In this document: in pieces, positions 41,467 to 49,778 of the stretch
Layout of the letters: each line of letters starts with the position of its first letter
Position numbering within the stretch: position 1 is the stretch's first letter
Assembly (NCBI RefSeq): GCF_000308635.1
Contig: NZ_BAGD01000061.1
Span: 1 to 64,000, forward strand
Source of the DNA: Nocardia otitidiscaviarum NBRC 14405
Lineage (GTDB): Bacteria; Actinomycetota; Actinomycetes; Mycobacteriales; Mycobacteriaceae
Direction of reading: 5' to 3'
Length of the DNA: 64,000 bases
Notes under the pieces: model-generated
The model's database searches: none
Seen by the model: the letters and a program-made list of their open reading frames with translations, nothing else
Told to the model about the DNA's origin: nothing
Translations under genes and position numbers: made by a program

Positions 41467-43956
41467 TCAGTCCGCGGCGACCGCGTCCACGATATTCAGC
41501 CGGGCCGCGCGCAGGGCGGGCGGAATCGAGCCGAGCAGGCTCAGGGCCAATGCCGCCGCCACGAAGACCGGGAGCAGCGGGCCGGGTCGGGCGGTGATCT
41601 CGATGCCGAGCAGGTCGGTGGCGATGGCGGCATAGAGGAACTGTTCGATCAACCCGAAGACGAGACCGAGGGCCGCGCCCACCACACCGATCGCGGCGGC
41701 CTCGGTGAGGATCATGCGCAGGGCGAAGCGTCGGGTGGAGCCGACGGCGCGCAGGATGCCGAGTTCGCGGCGGCGTTCCAGCAGCGCCAGCATGAGCGTA
41801 TTGAGCAGGGCGGTGGCGGCGATGAGGGCGGTGATCACCAGAATGGCGCGGGCCAGGGCCATGGCCTGGGTCATGGAGGCGCTGATGCCGTCGAGGGCCT
41901 CGCGCCCGGAGTAGACGAAGACCCGGGGTCCGGCGGCCGCGCGCAGGTCGGAGCGCAGCTGTTCGAGATCGGTGCCCGGGGCCGCGTCGATCTGCAGAGT
42001 GGTCGATCCGGGGCGGTCGAACCAGTCCCGCATCAGGTCCAGGCTCATGGCCACGGTGCCCGCCAGCGCCGAGAAATAGGACACGGTGTCGAGCACCGCG
42101 GCGCGTTTCTCTCCGCTGGGCGTCCGCAGGGTCACCGTATCCCCGGCGGCCACCCCGAGTTGGCCCGCCAGCGAGCGGGACAGCACCAGGCCCTCGCCGG
42201 CCAGCAGCCGCTGCCCCACCTCGGCGCGCAGCGCCCGGAACATGGGGTAGTTGCTGCCCGGGGCCACGCCGTACAGCAGCGCCTTGGTGCCGCCGAAGGC
42301 GGCGAATGCCAACTGCCCCTCCGTCATACGCGCCACGCCGGGCACCGCCGCCACCCGTTCGGCCACCTCCGGCGGCAGCAGGTCGGTGGGCGTCTGATCC
42401 TCCGGCGTGGGACTCACCCACAGCTCGCTGTCGCCGAGACTGGCCAGGCTGTCGCGCGCCCCGCGCACGGCGTCGTCATTGGCTCCGGTGATGGTCACGG
42501 TCATACCGACGGCGATGGTGACGGTCATGAGGGTGGCCCACACCCGCCGGGGCGCGCGTTCGATATTCACCGCCGCGAGCACCCCGGCCCCGCCGCCGCG
42601 CCGCGCCACCGCCGCGGTCGCCGCCACGATCGGCCCGGTGAGCAGGAAGGCCAGCGCGATCTGCGCGCCGAACGCGAAACCCAGTGCGACAGCGGAGAAC
42701 ACGCCCAGCTGCGCGCGCACCACCAGCAGGGTCGCCGCCGTCAGCGCCAGCACCGCCACCGCGGCGGCGAGCCGCGTCCACCCGGATCCGGCATCGGCCC
42801 GCGACACCCCGACCGGTGCCAGCGCCTCCACCGGAGCCACCCGGTACACCTGCCGCGCCGCCACCGCCGAGGCCCCGACGCTGGTGAGCACCGCCGCCGT
42901 GATCGCCACCGGCACCGCGTATCCCGGCAGGATGTACTCCAGCCGCACCTCCACCAGTTGGGTGACGGCGGGCGGCAGCAGGCCGATGGCCCAGCGCCCC
43001 GCGAGTATCCCCAGCGGCCCGCCCACGGCCCCGCCGACCAGCCCCACCACGGCCGCCTCGGCGAGGGTGTCGCGCACGATGGTGCGCTTGCCGCCGCCGA
43101 TGGCCCGCAGCATGGAGATCACCGGACGGCGTTGCGCCAGCGCCATACTCATCGTGTTGTAGACCAGGAACGCCGACACCACGAAGGCGATACCGGCGCC
43201 CATGGCGGCCATGAAGCGCAGCATGAGCACGCCGTTGCCGGTATCCGCGGCGCGCGCCATGGGTTCGGCCACGATCGCCCGCCCGGCCACCACCGCATCC
43301 ACGGCCGAACGCAGCGCTCCCGCATCGGCATCCGGTGCCGACACGATCATGATGGAGTCGAGTTGTCCGATGCGTCCGACGATCCGCTGCGCCAGCGGCA
43401 GCGGCGCGACCACATAGTGGCCGCCGTTGAATCGCCCCGATTCGGTGCCCGCGAGCACGGCGGCAACCGTGACCCGCACCGAACCCAGCTGGAACACATC
43501 ATCTTTCGCATAGCCCAGGTCCGGACCGACCAGCACGCCGTTCGATACGCCGAGCAGCGACCCGACCACGTCGTCGGCCACGGCTCCGCTCAGCTCGCCG
43601 CCCAGTGCCGCACTCGACCCGTCCATGCCGAGCAGCAGCACCCGCTCGCCGTCGACCGGCAGATTCGCCCGCAGCAGCGGCACCGCCGCCGCCACCCCGG
43701 GCGCAGCCGCCACCTCATCGCGCAGCGACTGCGCGAATCCGGCGTCGGTGACTCCGGAGACCTCCAGGTCCGCGGTGCCCGCCAGCCCGGCGGTCAGCCG
43801 CTGCATCGAACCGGTCACCGAACCGGAGATGGCGAACACGGCCACCAGGAAGGCCGCCGACACCGCCACCACCGCGACCGTCGCCAGCGTCCGCCCCCAG
43901 TGCACGGTGAACTCCCGCACCGTGAACAGTCGTAGTCGATCCCATGGCGCACTCAC
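41467..43956 (-). CDS. FtsX/MacB-type ABC transporter permease
   Basis: 829 aa with two FtsX permease units. Segment one: an N-terminal membrane helix (TLATVAVVAVSAAFLVAVFAIS), a large extracytoplasmic MacB-like periplasmic-core domain, then three helices (AGIAFVVSAFLVYNTMSMALAQRRPVISMLRAIGGGKRTI is the coupling-helix region). Segment two repeats this, ending in LLNTLMLALLERRRELGILRAVGSTRRFALRMI and two more helices. Such permeases need an ATPase encoded beside them, but none is present here. The start GTG 43956 overlaps the stop of an 11-codon leader frame (GTGA). Substrate unknown; lipoprotein export or lipid handling is typical of the class. Confidence 0.88.
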   Translation of the reverse strand: MSAPWDRLRLFTVREFTVHWGRTLATVAVVAVSAAFLVAVFAISGSVTGSMQRLTAGLAGTADLEVSGVTDAGFAQSLRDEVAAAPGVAAAVPLLRANLPVDGERVLLLGMDGSSAALGGELSGAVADDVVGSLLGVSNGVLVGPDLGYAKDDVFQLGSVRVTVAAVLAGTESGRFNGGHYVVAPLPLAQRIVGRIGQLDSIMIVSAPDADAGALRSAVDAVVAGRAIVAEPMARAADTGNGVLMLRFMAAMGAGIAFVVSAFLVYNTMSMALAQRRPVISMLRAIGGGKRTIVRDTLAEAAVVGLVGGAVGGPLGILAGRWAIGLLPPAVTQLVEVRLEYILPGYAVPVAITAAVLTSVGASAVAARQVYRVAPVEALAPVGVSRADAGSGWTRLAAAVAVLALTAATLLVVRAQLGVFSAVALGFAFGAQIALAFLLTGPIVAATAAVARRGGGAGVLAAVNIERAPRRVWATLMTVTIAVGMTVTITGANDDAVRGARDSLASLGDSELWVSPTPEDQTPTDLLPPEVAERVAAVPGVARMTEGQLAFAAFGGTKALLYGVAPGSNYPMFRALRAEVGQRLLAGEGLVLSRSLAGQLGVAAGDTVTLRTPSGEKRAAVLDTVSYFSALAGTVAMSLDLMRDWFDRPGSTTLQIDAAPGTDLEQLRSDLRAAAGPRVFVYSGREALDGISASMTQAMALARAILVITALIAATALLNTLMLALLERRRELGILRAVGSTRRFALRMILTEAAAIGVVGAALGLVFGLIEQFLYAAIATDLLGIEITARPGPLLPVFVAAALALSLLGSIPPALRAARLNIVDAVAAD

Positions 43957-43988
43957 GACCGCGCCCGGTTCCACATCGAATCCGTCAT
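43953..43988 (-). CDS. Leader peptide MTDSMWNRARS coupled to the permease gene
   Basis: Eleven codons from ATG 43988 to TGA 43955-43953. A GGAGG ribosome site lies 7 bases before the ATG, and the TGA overlaps the permease GTG. The permease has no good ribosome site of its own, so translation is probably by re-initiation. It could instead be the remnant of a lost upstream gene. Confidence 0.45.
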   Translation of the reverse strand: MTDSMWNRARS

Positions 43989-44023
43989 GATCCCGCCTCC
44001 CCACCGCGCGCCGTCGCGGTCCC

Positions 44024-44052
44024 AGGCTAAATCGCCCGGTCACCACTGTCCA
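44024..44052 (-). promoter_or_regulatory. Promoter of the permease transcription unit
   Basis: -35 TGGACA (44052-44047) and -10 TAGCCT (44029-44024) on the minus strand with an exact 17-base spacer; the predicted leader is about 29 bases and carries the GGAGG site. It is one of the few promoters here with a recognisable -35 box. Confidence 0.55.
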
Positions 44053-44199
44053 CGCGATCGCGTGGAGGCGGTGCGGTACCCGCCGTGCCCACGAAATCAC
44101 CGTCGTGACCGTGCTGCCGGTGGGCTGGCAGGCTGGCGCGGAACATCTTCGGTCCGCACGGTGTTGATCGAATCGATCGCGGCAGTGGACGGAGGAGAT

Positions 44200-45063
44200 A
44201 TGAGCGCCCCGGCGGACCCCTCGTACGGGTGGAACGGCGACGACCTGGATCTGGACGCGTATCTGGCGCGGATCGGGTACACGGGGGACCGCACGCCGAC
44301 CCTGGACACCCTGCGCGGGCTGACCTACGCGCACACCACCGGCATTCCGTTCGAGAACCTCGAGGTCATCCTCGGCCGCGATATCCCCCTTGACGTCGAA
44401 TCGGTGCAGGACAAGCTGATTCGCCGCCGTCGCGGCGGCTACTGCTACGAGCATGTCGGCCTGTTCGCCGCCGCGCTGGAGCGGCTCGGATTCGAATTCA
44501 CCGGACTGTCCGGCCGGGTCACCATGGGTGCGACCGCGCTGCGGCCCGCCACCCACGCCCTGCTGCGGGTGGTCGTCGACGACCGCGCCTGGCTGACCGA
44601 CGTCGGCTTCGGCTTCGGCCCCCTGGCGCCGGTCGAGCTCACCGCCGACCGGGGCGAATTCGCCCTCGGCGCCTGGCGTTACCGGCTCGATCGCGCGAAC
44701 GGCCCCCTCGACGTGGAGCAGTGGACGCTGCACCAGTTCGGCCGCGACGGCTGGGTCGACCGCCACACCGTCGCCGTGAGCCCGCAGTACCGCATCGACT
44801 ACGCGGTCGGAAACCACTTCGTCTCGACCTCGCCGCGTTCCCCGTTCACCACCCGGCCGTTCGTGCAGCGCTTCCTGCCGGAGGTGCACCACGTCCTCGA
44901 CGGCACCGTCTGGACCACGGAGTATCCGGACGGCACCGGCGATACGCGCGAGCTGGAGCTCGCCGAGCTGCCGAAGATCCTCGCCGAGGTCTTCGATATC
45001 GAGCTGACCGACGCCGACGCGGCGGAACTGGCGCGCGGGCAGTGGGCGGCGCGTCGGGAATAG
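44200..45063 (+). CDS. nat: Arylamine N-acetyltransferase
   Basis: 287 aa. The catalytic triad is clear: Cys82 in RRRRGGYCYEHVGLF, His119 in RPATHALLRV, Asp134 in AWLTDVGFGFGP. The N-terminal LDAYLARIGYTGDRTPTLDTLRGL and PFENLEV motifs are typical of NAT. The enzyme moves acetyl from acetyl-CoA to arylamines and hydrazines; in mycobacteria NAT acetylates isoniazid and is linked to cholesterol catabolism genes, but no such genes are here. ATG 44200 has GGAGGAG directly upstream at proper distance. Divergent from the permease gene. Confidence 0.95.
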   Translation: MSAPADPSYGWNGDDLDLDAYLARIGYTGDRTPTLDTLRGLTYAHTTGIPFENLEVILGRDIPLDVESVQDKLIRRRRGGYCYEHVGLFAAALERLGFEFTGLSGRVTMGATALRPATHALLRVVVDDRAWLTDVGFGFGPLAPVELTADRGEFALGAWRYRLDRANGPLDVEQWTLHQFGRDGWVDRHTVAVSPQYRIDYAVGNHFVSTSPRSPFTTRPFVQRFLPEVHHVLDGTVWTTEYPDGTGDTRELELAELPKILAEVFDIELTDADAAELARGQWAARRE

Positions 45064-45133
45064 TGATCCTCACCGCACACCGACACGCGCGTTTCCCCAG
45101 CTGGTAACGCGATAATCACCCGAATGCGACGAG

Positions 45134-45163
45134 GATCTCAGCGAGATCTCAGTCATATCTCGC
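45134..45163. repeat. Direct and inverted repeats upstream of the kinase gene
   Basis: GATCTCAG occurs at 45134-45141 and 45145-45152, and GCGAGAT (45141-45147) is inverted as ATCTCGC (45157-45163). They lie 120-150 bases before the kinase start and may be an operator or a stem-loop. Confidence 0.4.
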
Positions 45164-45283
45164 GCTGACGTCGGCGCGACGCGCGCGGCCCGCTACACTC
45201 GTGCGGGGAAACACGCGGGCAACCGCCCCGACACAGTCATTCATCGCGGAGAACTTCGGAGTAGTGCCATCGAAACCGGCCAA

Positions 45284-46849
45284 GTGATCGCAGGGCATTA
45301 CCGCCTGGTCGAACGGATTGGTAGCGGCGGCACAGGCGTCGTCTGGCGAGCCATCGACGAGAGGCTGGAACGGTCGGTGGCGATCAAACAGATCCTCACC
45401 CAGCCGACCCTGTCCCAAGCGGATAAGGACGTGGTGCGCCAGCGCGCGGCCCGAGAGGCCCGCAACGCCGCCCGTTTCCAGCACCCCAACGCCATCGTCG
45501 TCTTCGACATCACCGAGCATGAGGGCGACCCGTGCCTGGTCATGGAGTACCTGCCCTCGCAGAGTCTCGCCGTCGTGCTGTCCTCGCAGGGCACGCTGCC
45601 GCTGCCGCAGGTGGCGCGCATCGGCGAGCAGGTGGCCTCGGCGCTGATCGCCGCCCACCGCGCGGGCATCGTGCACCGGGACGTCAAGCCCGGCAACATC
45701 CTGCTCGGCGACAACGGGGCGGTGAAGATCACCGACTTCGGCATCTCCAAGGCCAAGGGCGATGTGACCCTCACCGCCACCGGACTCATCTCCGGCACCG
45801 CCGCCTACCTCGCCCCGGAGGTGGCGCGCGGAGCCGAGCCGACGCCCGCCGCCGACGTCTTCGCCTTGGGCGCGACGCTGTTCCACGCGCTGGAGGGGGA
45901 ACCGCCCTACGGCACCAACCCGAATCCGCTCGCGCTGCTGTACGCGGCCGCCAACGGTCAGCTGAGCGAGCCGCGCAACGCCGGTCCGCTGGAGGATCTG
46001 TTGCGCCGCCTGCTGAGCTTCGAGCCGGAGGACCGGCCGAGCATGCACGAGGTGCGCGACCGCATGGCGGACTTCGCCGAGGTCGGCCCGGATGCGGACG
46101 CCACCCGCGTCCTGGCCGCCCGACGCCCCCAGCAGCGGGGACCGGAAGCGCCGCGCCGCCCTGCGCCGCCGCGCCAGCCCACCCGGCCCATCGACCGCCG
46201 CCCGTCCGCCAGCGCCGACATCCCCACCGGCGCGGTGAGTGCCGCGGCCCTGCTGGAGTCCACCCCGCCGCCCCGGCCCCCGGCCTCCCACGGCCCCGCC
46301 ACGCACACCGCCATGGAACCGCACCCCGGCGAGCCGGGCAGCCGCAAGTTCGTCTGGATCGCCGTGGTGGGTGTGCTCATCGTGGTCGGCGGCGTGGTCG
46401 CCGCCATGCTCAATTCCGGTGGCGGCGACGGCGGTTCGGGCACCGACGCGGGCGGCCCCACCACCTCGAAGGTGACCGGCACCCCGCAGACCACCGAGGA
46501 TTCGGTGGCGCTCGGCTCGGCGCGCAATGTCGGCACCGTCGGCATCGGTCAGGCCGGCAGCGCCATCGAGGACTTCTACAACGCGCTGCTCGCCAAGAAC
46601 TACGGCTCGGCCTGGGCCATGCTGACCCCCGCCGCGCAGGCGGTGTACGGCGGGCAGAGCGATTTCCGTGAGTACTGGGAAGCCAACCCGATCAACGGCT
46701 ATCGCGATATCTCCGGCCAGAACGACGGTGCCGGTGCGGCCGATATGCGGCTGGCGAACCTGACCTACGGCGGCAAGTCCAAGCCGTTCGACCTGCGCGT
46801 GGTCGATCCGGGCAGCGGTTCGCTACAGATCGACAGCAACACCAAGTAG
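45284..46849 (+). CDS. Membrane Ser/Thr protein kinase (PknB-like class)
   Basis: At least 521 aa. Kinase motifs in order: RIGSGGTGVVW glycine loop, VAIK (Lys35), IVHRDVKPGNILLGD catalytic loop, TDFGIS, GTAAYLAPEV and DVFALGATLFHAL. A Pro/Arg-rich linker (about 265-355) leads to one membrane helix (KFVWIAVVGVLIVVGGVVAAML), then a small extracellular domain with AIEDFYNALLAKNYGSAWAML of NTF2/DUF4878 type. The only standard start is GTG 45284, but homologues usually carry ETGQVIAGxYRL. Here IETGQ is encoded just upstream in frame, after an ATC (45269) with GGAG 7 bases before it, so an AUC start is possible. A terminator hairpin follows. Confidence 0.93.
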   Translation: MIAGHYRLVERIGSGGTGVVWRAIDERLERSVAIKQILTQPTLSQADKDVVRQRAAREARNAARFQHPNAIVVFDITEHEGDPCLVMEYLPSQSLAVVLSSQGTLPLPQVARIGEQVASALIAAHRAGIVHRDVKPGNILLGDNGAVKITDFGISKAKGDVTLTATGLISGTAAYLAPEVARGAEPTPAADVFALGATLFHALEGEPPYGTNPNPLALLYAAANGQLSEPRNAGPLEDLLRRLLSFEPEDRPSMHEVRDRMADFAEVGPDADATRVLAARRPQQRGPEAPRRPAPPRQPTRPIDRRPSASADIPTGAVSAAALLESTPPPRPPASHGPATHTAMEPHPGEPGSRKFVWIAVVGVLIVVGGVVAAMLNSGGGDGGSGTDAGGPTTSKVTGTPQTTEDSVALGSARNVGTVGIGQAGSAIEDFYNALLAKNYGSAWAMLTPAAQAVYGGQSDFREYWEANPINGYRDISGQNDGAGAADMRLANLTYGGKSKPFDLRVVDPGSGSLQIDSNTK

Positions 46850-46875
46850 CGGCGACACCGGGTAGCGACGGACCG

Positions 46876-46909
46876 GCGGCGGGCGACGCGATCACGCGTC
46901 ACCCGCCGC
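46876..46909 (+). terminator. Terminator hairpin after the kinase gene
   Basis: Fifteen-base arms (46876-46890 and 46895-46909) with one mismatch and the loop ATCA, followed by TCTCGTTGT. Confidence 0.7.
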
Positions 46910-47008
46910 TCTCGTTGTCCCGCTCGGCTTTTCGTGACGGGTCGGCTTCCGTGAGAATTCGGCGTTTGTGAGGCTCGGCGTTTGTGGCGGCTCAGCGTTT
47001 GTGGCGGC

Positions 47009-47862
47009 TCAGCGTCTCGTGGTGGCGGCGGGTGCGTCGATGCTGGTGAGCAGCCGCAGCGCCACCTCGCTGGGGGAGCCCCGCTCCACCGTGTGGGCGA
47101 CCAGCCCCTGATCGGGATCGTCGGGCAGGCGCAGGGTTTCGTAGCCGAGATCGATGCGGCCCACCATCGGGTGGCGGTACACGTAGCGCCCGTGGGTCTT
47201 GTCCTTGATGTCGTGACGCCGCCACAGTTCGGCGAATTCCGCACTGTCCCGGCACATGTCGTCGATCAGGGCGGTGACGGCCGGATCGCCGGGATTGCGG
47301 GCGGCGTCCAGGCGTAGATAGGCGACCACGTCGGCGGCCTTGGCGGGCCAGTCCTCGTAGAGGTCGCGCATGCCCTCGTCCAGGAACACCAGCCGGGTGA
47401 GATTGCGCTCGTGCGGCGGGAGCGCGCCGAAGTCGGTGAGCAGCACGGCGGCCGCGCGATTCACGCCAGCACCGCCGTACCGCGCCCGACGATGTAGGCG
47501 GGTACCTCCGGAGCCGCCTCCAACAGTCGCAGCAGGCCGGGCCGCACCCGCTGCGCACCCGGCGTCTCCGCACCCGACCAGGGCCGTGCCAGGCGATACA
47601 GGTGCTCGTGTTCCACCGGGTCCAGTCGCAGCGCGCGTGCGACCGCGTCCAGCACCGATTCCGAGAAGTGCAGGGTGCGGCCCTGTTCCAGCCGCACGTA
47701 GTGATCCACGCTGACTCCGGCCAGCAACGCCAGCTCCTCGCGCCGCAGGCCCGGCACCCGCCGCCGCACCCCGTGGTCGATCAACCCCACCTGGTCCGGT
47801 CGCAGCCGTGCGCGCCGGGAGCGCAGGAATTCACCGAGTTCCGCCCGTCGATCCATGACCAT
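47009..47862 (-). pseudogene. XRE/MmyB-type regulator gene split by a one-base frameshift
   Basis: Two consecutive frames encode one known protein type. From ATG 47862 the first gives an XRE helix-turn-helix (LGEFLRSRRARLRPDQVG, RRVPGLRREELALLAGVSVDHYVRLEQGR) and the start of the MmyB-like ligand domain, ending VPAYIVGRGTAVLA-stop at 47461. The second, from GTG 47464, continues NRAAAVLLTDFGALPPHERN to 47009. Family members read VLAWNRAA here: TGG-AAT has become TG-AAT, so a single G is missing. The TGA and GTG overlap (GTGA), so two halves could still be made. It is either a recent pseudogene or a sequencing error. Intact length would be about 284 aa. Divergent from an aldo/keto reductase, a usual target for this family. 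Confidence 0.75.
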
Positions 47863-48001
47863 GCGTCCAGTATCCGAGCCGTGCGCCGGACCGTCCTGGT
47901 CCTGCGGTGCCCAGGCTGGTGCGGCGCTGTTTCGGCGCGGCGCGGCGGACGAGTGTGGCCATCGTGGCCGGAACCGATCCGGCCTCGAACAGGAGAGTCG
48001 A

Positions 48002-49054
48002 ATGCACGCCACCCGCCCGCTCGGCGACACCGGCATGGACATCACCCCGCTCGGCCTCGGCACCTGGGTCATCTCGGGAGCCGGTTGGCAGTACTCGTGG
48101 GGAGCCACCGATGACGCCGACTCCATCGCCGCCATCACGCACGCGGTGCGCAGCGGCATCAACTGGCTCGATACCGCGCCCGCCTACGGGCTCGGCCACG
48201 CGGAGGAACTGGTCGGTCGCGCCATGGCCGAGCTGTCGGAGGTCGACCGCCCCTACCTCTTCACCAAGACCGGCCTCATCTGGGAACCCGGCGACGACCG
48301 CACCGGCTCACCGCGCCGCATCATGCGTCCCGACACCGTGCGCGCCGAACTCGAGGCGTCACTGCGCCGCCTGCGCGTCGACCACATCGACCTCTACCAG
48401 GTGCACTGGCCCGACACCGGCGAGTTGTTCGTCTACCAGGGCGAGGCCGAGGTTTCCGCCAACGCCACCCCGCTGGCGGAGTACTGGCAGGTCATGGCCG
48501 AACTGAAGAAGGAGGGCAAGGTCCGCGCCATCGGTCTGTCGAATCACGATGCGGCACAGCTGGACATCGCCGAATCCATCGCGCACGTGGACGCGATCCA
48601 GCCGCCGTTCTCGGCCGTCAACCGCACCGCCGCAACCGACATCGCTTGGGCGCGAGCCCACGGCACCGGCGTCATCGTCTACTCGCCGCTCCAGTCCGGC
48701 CTGCTGACCGGTGCGTTCCACTCCGACCGGGTGCTCGCGCCCGACGACTGGCGCAGCGGCAGTCCGGATTTCACCACCGACCTGCCCGCCAACCTCGCCC
48801 TGGTGGACGCGCTGCGCCCCATCGCGGCCCGCTACGACGTGAGCGTGGCCGAAGTAGCCCTCGCCTGGGCCACCGCCTGGCCGGGCGTCACCGGGGCCAT
48901 CGTCGGTGCGCGCACCCCGACGCAGATCGACGGCTGGATCGGCGCTCGCGAGCTGACGCTGACCGCGGCCGACCTCGACGAGATCGCCACCGCCATCACC
49001 ATCACCATCACCATCACCATCACCGGCGCGGGCACCGGCCCCGCCCGCCCCTGA
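48002..49054 (+). CDS. Aldo/keto reductase
   Basis: 350 aa NADPH-dependent oxidoreductase with a TIM barrel. RPLGDTGMDITPLGLGTW opens the fold, NWLDTAPAYGLGHAEELVGRAM carries the catalytic Asp and Tyr, LFTKTG the lysine, and IDLYQVHWPD the histidine. GLSNHDAAQLDIAES and VSVAEVALAWATAWPGVTGAIVGARTP bind the cofactor. ATG 48002 has AGGAGAG four bases upstream. The C-terminus has an odd run ITITITITIT from a six-base DNA repeat. It forms a probable operon with the small monooxygenase 19 bases downstream and is divergent from the frameshifted XRE regulator gene. Substrate unknown. Confidence 0.92.
   Translation: MHATRPLGDTGMDITPLGLGTWVISGAGWQYSWGATDDADSIAAITHAVRSGINWLDTAPAYGLGHAEELVGRAMAELSEVDRPYLFTKTGLIWEPGDDRTGSPRRIMRPDTVRAELEASLRRLRVDHIDLYQVHWPDTGELFVYQGEAEVSANATPLAEYWQVMAELKKEGKVRAIGLSNHDAAQLDIAESIAHVDAIQPPFSAVNRTAATDIAWARAHGTGVIVYSPLQSGLLTGAFHSDRVLAPDDWRSGSPDFTTDLPANLALVDALRPIAARYDVSVAEVALAWATAWPGVTGAIVGARTPTQIDGWIGARELTLTAADLDEIATAITITITITITGAGTGPARP
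48995..49024 (+). repeat. Hexanucleotide repeat (ATCACC) x5
   Basis: Five exact copies of ATCACC near the 3' end of the aldo/keto reductase gene encode Ile-Thr repeats. Copy-number change would not shift the frame. Confidence 0.85.
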
Positions 49055-49073
49055 CCCGTAAGGAGACGACATC

Positions 49074-49361
49074 ATGACCCTGCACGTCATCGCCGAATTT
49101 CGCGCCCGCACCGGTCGGGAGGACCGGCTGCGCACCGCGCTCGAGGGCATGATCGAGCCGTCGTTGGCGGAGTCCGGCTGCCTGGTCTACCGGCCGTTCG
49201 TGGACCCCAACGACGCCGCCCACATGGTGCTGGTGGAGGAGTGGGTCGGGGCCGCCGCCCTGGCCGAGCATTTCGAGACCCCGCACTTCCACCACGTGCG
49301 GGACGTGCTCGACGACGTCCTGGCCGAGCCGATGGTCATCCGCCGACTCGTGGCCGAGTGA
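49074..49361 (+). CDS. Antibiotic biosynthesis monooxygenase (ABM)-fold protein, putative quinol monooxygenase
   Basis: 95 aa ferredoxin-like dimeric alpha/beta barrel: LHVIAEFRARTGREDRLRTALEGMIEPSLAESGCLVYRPFVDP, then MVLVEEWVGAAALAEHFETPHFHHV. These match YgiN/ABM proteins, cofactor-free oxygenases or quinol oxidases. AAGGAGA stands 8 bases before ATG 49074. It lies 19 bases downstream of the aldo/keto reductase gene and is probably co-transcribed; both could act on the same quinone or carbonyl compound, which is inference. Confidence 0.87.
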   Translation: MTLHVIAEFRARTGREDRLRTALEGMIEPSLAESGCLVYRPFVDPNDAAHMVLVEEWVGAAALAEHFETPHFHHVRDVLDDVLAEPMVIRRLVAE

Positions 49362-49370
49362 GGTCCGCGC

Positions 49371-49778
49371 CTACCGGCTCGGTATCCGCTCGAATCGCAG
49401 GGTGGTGATGCCGATATTCAGGACGTCCCCGTGCGACAGCGTGACGTGGCCGGTGATCTGAGCGCCGTTCACGTACACCCCGTTCACCGATCGCAGGTCG
49501 TGGACCACCACCCCGGTGCCGCGCAGCACCAGGCGGGCGTGGGTGCGGCTGACCCGTGGATCGTCCAGCACCAGATCGTTGTCCCGGGTGCGGCCGATGC
49601 GCAGGCCGCACGCGGGCACCAGCAGCACCCGGCCGTCGGAAAGTCGCAGTGCCGCAATCGAATCGGATTCCGCACCGACCGGATCGACGGTGGGGCGATG
49701 TGGTCGCCGTAGCGGGATGGGCGGACGGTGGTGACGGATGGTGCCGCGCCGGGCATCGGTCTCCGGATCTGTGTTCAC
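49371..49778 (-). CDS. FHA-domain protein
   Basis: 135 aa. After a Pro/Arg-rich N-terminal stretch of about 45 residues the FHA domain runs to the end: LRIGRTRDNDLVLDDPRVSRTHARL (the GR, S and H residues that bind phosphothreonine), DLRSVNGVYVNG and LSHGDVLNIGITTLRFE. FHA domains read Ser/Thr kinase signals; the kinase gene at 45.3-46.8 kb is a nearby candidate partner but not adjacent. GTG 49778 has GAGGAG upstream and is preferred to longer frames. Convergent with the monooxygenase gene. Confidence 0.88.
   Translation of the reverse strand: MNTDPETDARRGTIRHHRPPIPLRRPHRPTVDPVGAESDSIAALRLSDGRVLLVPACGLRIGRTRDNDLVLDDPRVSRTHARLVLRGTGVVVHDLRSVNGVYVNGAQITGHVTLSHGDVLNIGITTLRFERIPSR

Noticed and set aside
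46300..46900. A mobile-element origin for the accessory block 33-50 kb
   Set aside because: No transposase, integrase, tRNA target or flanking direct repeats were found, and base composition does not visibly change.
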